A stretch of 64,000 nucleotides of DNA from Polluticaenibacter yanchengensis. GTDB lineage: Bacteria > Bacteroidota > Bacteroidia > Chitinophagales > Chitinophagaceae. A program made the translations under genes and the position numbers. Below, one piece after another: positions 62,662 to 64,000 of this stretch; the stretch's first letter is position 1; every line of letters begins with the position of its first letter. Location: positions 1-64,000 of the forward strand of contig JAQGEF010000017.1 of assembly GCA_027854065.1 (NCBI GenBank), in the 5' to 3' direction. The notes beneath the pieces were generated by a model that did no database searches, had not been told where the DNA came from, and was given only the letters and a program-made list of their open reading frames with translations.

Positions 62662-63735
62662 ATGTATCAACCTACGAAAAAACAAAATAACACCTTATTT
62701 CTGTTTTGTTCTATCTTGGCTACATTGTTTTGTAACAGTTTGTTTGCACAACAGCCATTAAAAGTTATAGATTATATAGAGAAGTATAAAAGCATCGCCA
62801 TTGAAGAACAAAAAAGGACCGGGGTACCAGCCGCCATTACACTCGCACAAGGCATCCATGAATCAGGTTTCGGCAATGGCGATTTAGCCAAACGCTCCAA
62901 TAATCATTTCGGTATAAAATGCAAAGCCACCTGGACAGGGGCAAAAGTGTACCACGACGACGACGAAGCACAGGAATGCTTCCGCGCCTACGATTCAGAA
63001 TTCGAATCCTATCGCGATCATTCAGACTTCTTAAAAAACAACCAGCGCTACGCCTTCCTGTTCCAATTAAATCCCGCAGATTACAAAGGCTGGAGCAATG
63101 GATTAAGAAAAGCAGGTTATGCAACAAATCCCCGCTATCCACAGATATTAATTAAGTTGATTGAGGACTATAACCTGAACTTACATACAATGCTTGCCTT
63201 GCTTAACAATAACAGCACATCGGACTCATTACATTATGCCAATTTAGAGGCACCTGCAATGCCAAAAGACGATAGCAAAGTAGAAGTAGCAGGCATAGCC
63301 TCAGTATCCAACACAATAAAAACGACAGCCACCAATAACGCAGCCAATACACCGGCTGCCAAACAACAAGTCGAAACAGAAGCCGCTAACCAGGTTTTCA
63401 TTCCCACTTTAAACATTATAAACGGCAGCAAAGCCGTAAAAATAACCAAAGGCGTCACCATCTATCAGATAGCAAAATACTACAATACCACACAAGACAA
63501 AATCTACAGCTATAATGATATGACAGCCACATCCCCCGTAAAAGTTGGCGATTACATATTTATAGAGCCAAAGCAAAAACGAGGCATCTATCGTTCTTAT
63601 GTAGTAAAGCTGGGAGACGATGTCTGGAGCATCAGCCAACAAATGGGTATTCAGCTGTCCCATTTACTTTCACTCAATAAATTGGCCTCAAATGCCATTT
63701 TAAAAGCAGGACAAACACTATTATTAGCAAAATAA
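62662..63735 (+). CDS. Glucosaminidase (GH73) with two LysM domains
   Basis: With the ATG at 62662 the product is 357 residues: MYQPTKKQNNTLFLFCSILATLFCNSLFAQ is a signal peptide. The GH73 domain (about 30-180) has the catalytic Glu in LAQGIHESGFGNGDLAKRSNNHFGIKC and YRDHSDFLKNNQRY and GWSNGLRKAGYATNPRYP. After a Thr/Ala-rich linker there are two LysM repeats (about 253-305 and 310-357: AVKITKGVTIYQIAKYYNTTQDKIYSYN; VVKLGDDVWSISQQMGIQLSHLLSLN). It cuts glycan strands of peptidoglycan, as an autolysin or remodelling enzyme. A longer frame upstream overlaps the GLPGLI gene and is rejected. Confidence 0.92.
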   Translation: MYQPTKKQNNTLFLFCSILATLFCNSLFAQQPLKVIDYIEKYKSIAIEEQKRTGVPAAITLAQGIHESGFGNGDLAKRSNNHFGIKCKATWTGAKVYHDDDEAQECFRAYDSEFESYRDHSDFLKNNQRYAFLFQLNPADYKGWSNGLRKAGYATNPRYPQILIKLIEDYNLNLHTMLALLNNNSTSDSLHYANLEAPAMPKDDSKVEVAGIASVSNTIKTTATNNAANTPAAKQQVETEAANQVFIPTLNIINGSKAVKITKGVTIYQIAKYYNTTQDKIYSYNDMTATSPVKVGDYIFIEPKQKRGIYRSYVVKLGDDVWSISQQMGIQLSHLLSLNKLASNAILKAGQTLLLAK

Positions 63736-63755
63736 AAGCTCAGGATAACAGACAT

Positions 63756-63790
63756 AAAAAACGCGGTTAGAAATTCTAACCGCGTTTTTT
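63756..63790 (+). terminator. Terminator of the GH73-LysM gene
   Basis: A 17-bp perfect stem (63756-63772 with 63774-63790), core CGCGGTTAGAA, with T-run. Confidence 0.85.
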
Positions 63791-64000
63791 ATAGGTATAA
63801 CCAGCGTTTCAAATTTTGATTCATATCATTACAGCTATATTCAAAAAAATCAACACCAATCTCTATTATTCTGCACCTTCAGCGGAAAAATATTCAATCT
63901 AAACAACTTGAGTTATGGACCCGATAAAGCAATTTTTAGTATCCACAATTGATGTGTCCAAAATGTTGTAAACACCACAATTTACTATACAAAAATGCCA
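63791..64000. other. Right edge, no gene
   Basis: AT-rich; a diverged R4 fragment lies at about 63845-63890 (ATCAACACCAATC ... TTCAGCGG). Nothing else supported. Confidence 0.35.

Overview
The window comes from a chromosome of the phylum Bacteroidota, most likely the family Chitinophagaceae or a near relative. Several things point there: low GC, TAnnTTTG-type promoter boxes in place of E. coli -10/-35 boxes, a type IX secretion C-terminal sorting domain, DUF6089 and GLPGLI proteins, an ECF sigma factor followed by a membrane-anchored beta-barrel protein, and an OMP_b-brl-type outer-membrane receptor. Most of the window is ordinary core genome: guaA, ppc, clpB, plsX, rpmF, fabH, rplS, tsaD, atpG, scpB, lysA and ispD.

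Layout. 0-8.5 kb: flavin reductase, guaA, a lipoprotein class D beta-lactamase, the alpha-E / permuted ATP-grasp pair, a DUF6089 protein and a VOC protein. 8.5-16 kb: an accessory island on the minus strand. Read in its own direction it is a WGR/HEAT-repeat protein, a SWIM zinc-finger protein, a structured non-coding RNA, and a reverse transcriptase. 16-29 kb: glycosyltransferase, ClC channel, ppc, methyltransferase, clpB, and the plsX/rpmF/YceD/fabH lipid-synthesis set. 29-33.9 kb: ECF sigma factor with its membrane partners, an M23 peptidase and rplS. 34-40 kb: a nested insertion, an alpha-L-rhamnosidase, a di-heme peroxidase and small stress-type genes, one of them only 56 codons. 41-52.9 kb: nitronate monooxygenase-like enzyme, ABC permease, tsaD, a large secreted T9SS protein, a 2-oxoacid oxidoreductase subunit, atpG, scpB and lysA. 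53-64 kb: a decayed cluster of TonB-C-like paralogues, two GLPGLI genes, an orphan histidine kinase, ispD, a tandem-repeat block, an outer-membrane receptor and a GH73-LysM hydrolase.

The main discovery is the retron. The reverse transcriptase carries the retron hallmarks NAxxH, YADD and VTG. The RNA encoded 12 nt upstream has an a1/a2 terminal duplex (10422-10439 with 10658-10676), a small msr hairpin, and a perfect 25-bp msd-type stem (10486-10510 with 10535-10559). The two upstream genes are nearly contiguous and are the probable effector or accessory module. The WGR/HEAT plus SWIM pairing resembles what I recall as retron type XIII. Its biochemical mechanism is, as far as I know, not worked out.

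A second theme is dense intergenic repeat content. Seven copies of a 120-160 bp GC-rich element bounded by GGGGCT and GGCTGCGG sit mostly just after gene ends. One of them is interrupted by a 222-bp MITE with 20-bp terminal inverted repeats and an exact 10-bp target duplication. Two copies of another element keep constant boxes around hairpins whose sequences differ completely while staying self-complementary. Smaller families (TCAATAGTAGC, CAATCAGCGG, CCCTGGAGGGGACAGG) are also present.
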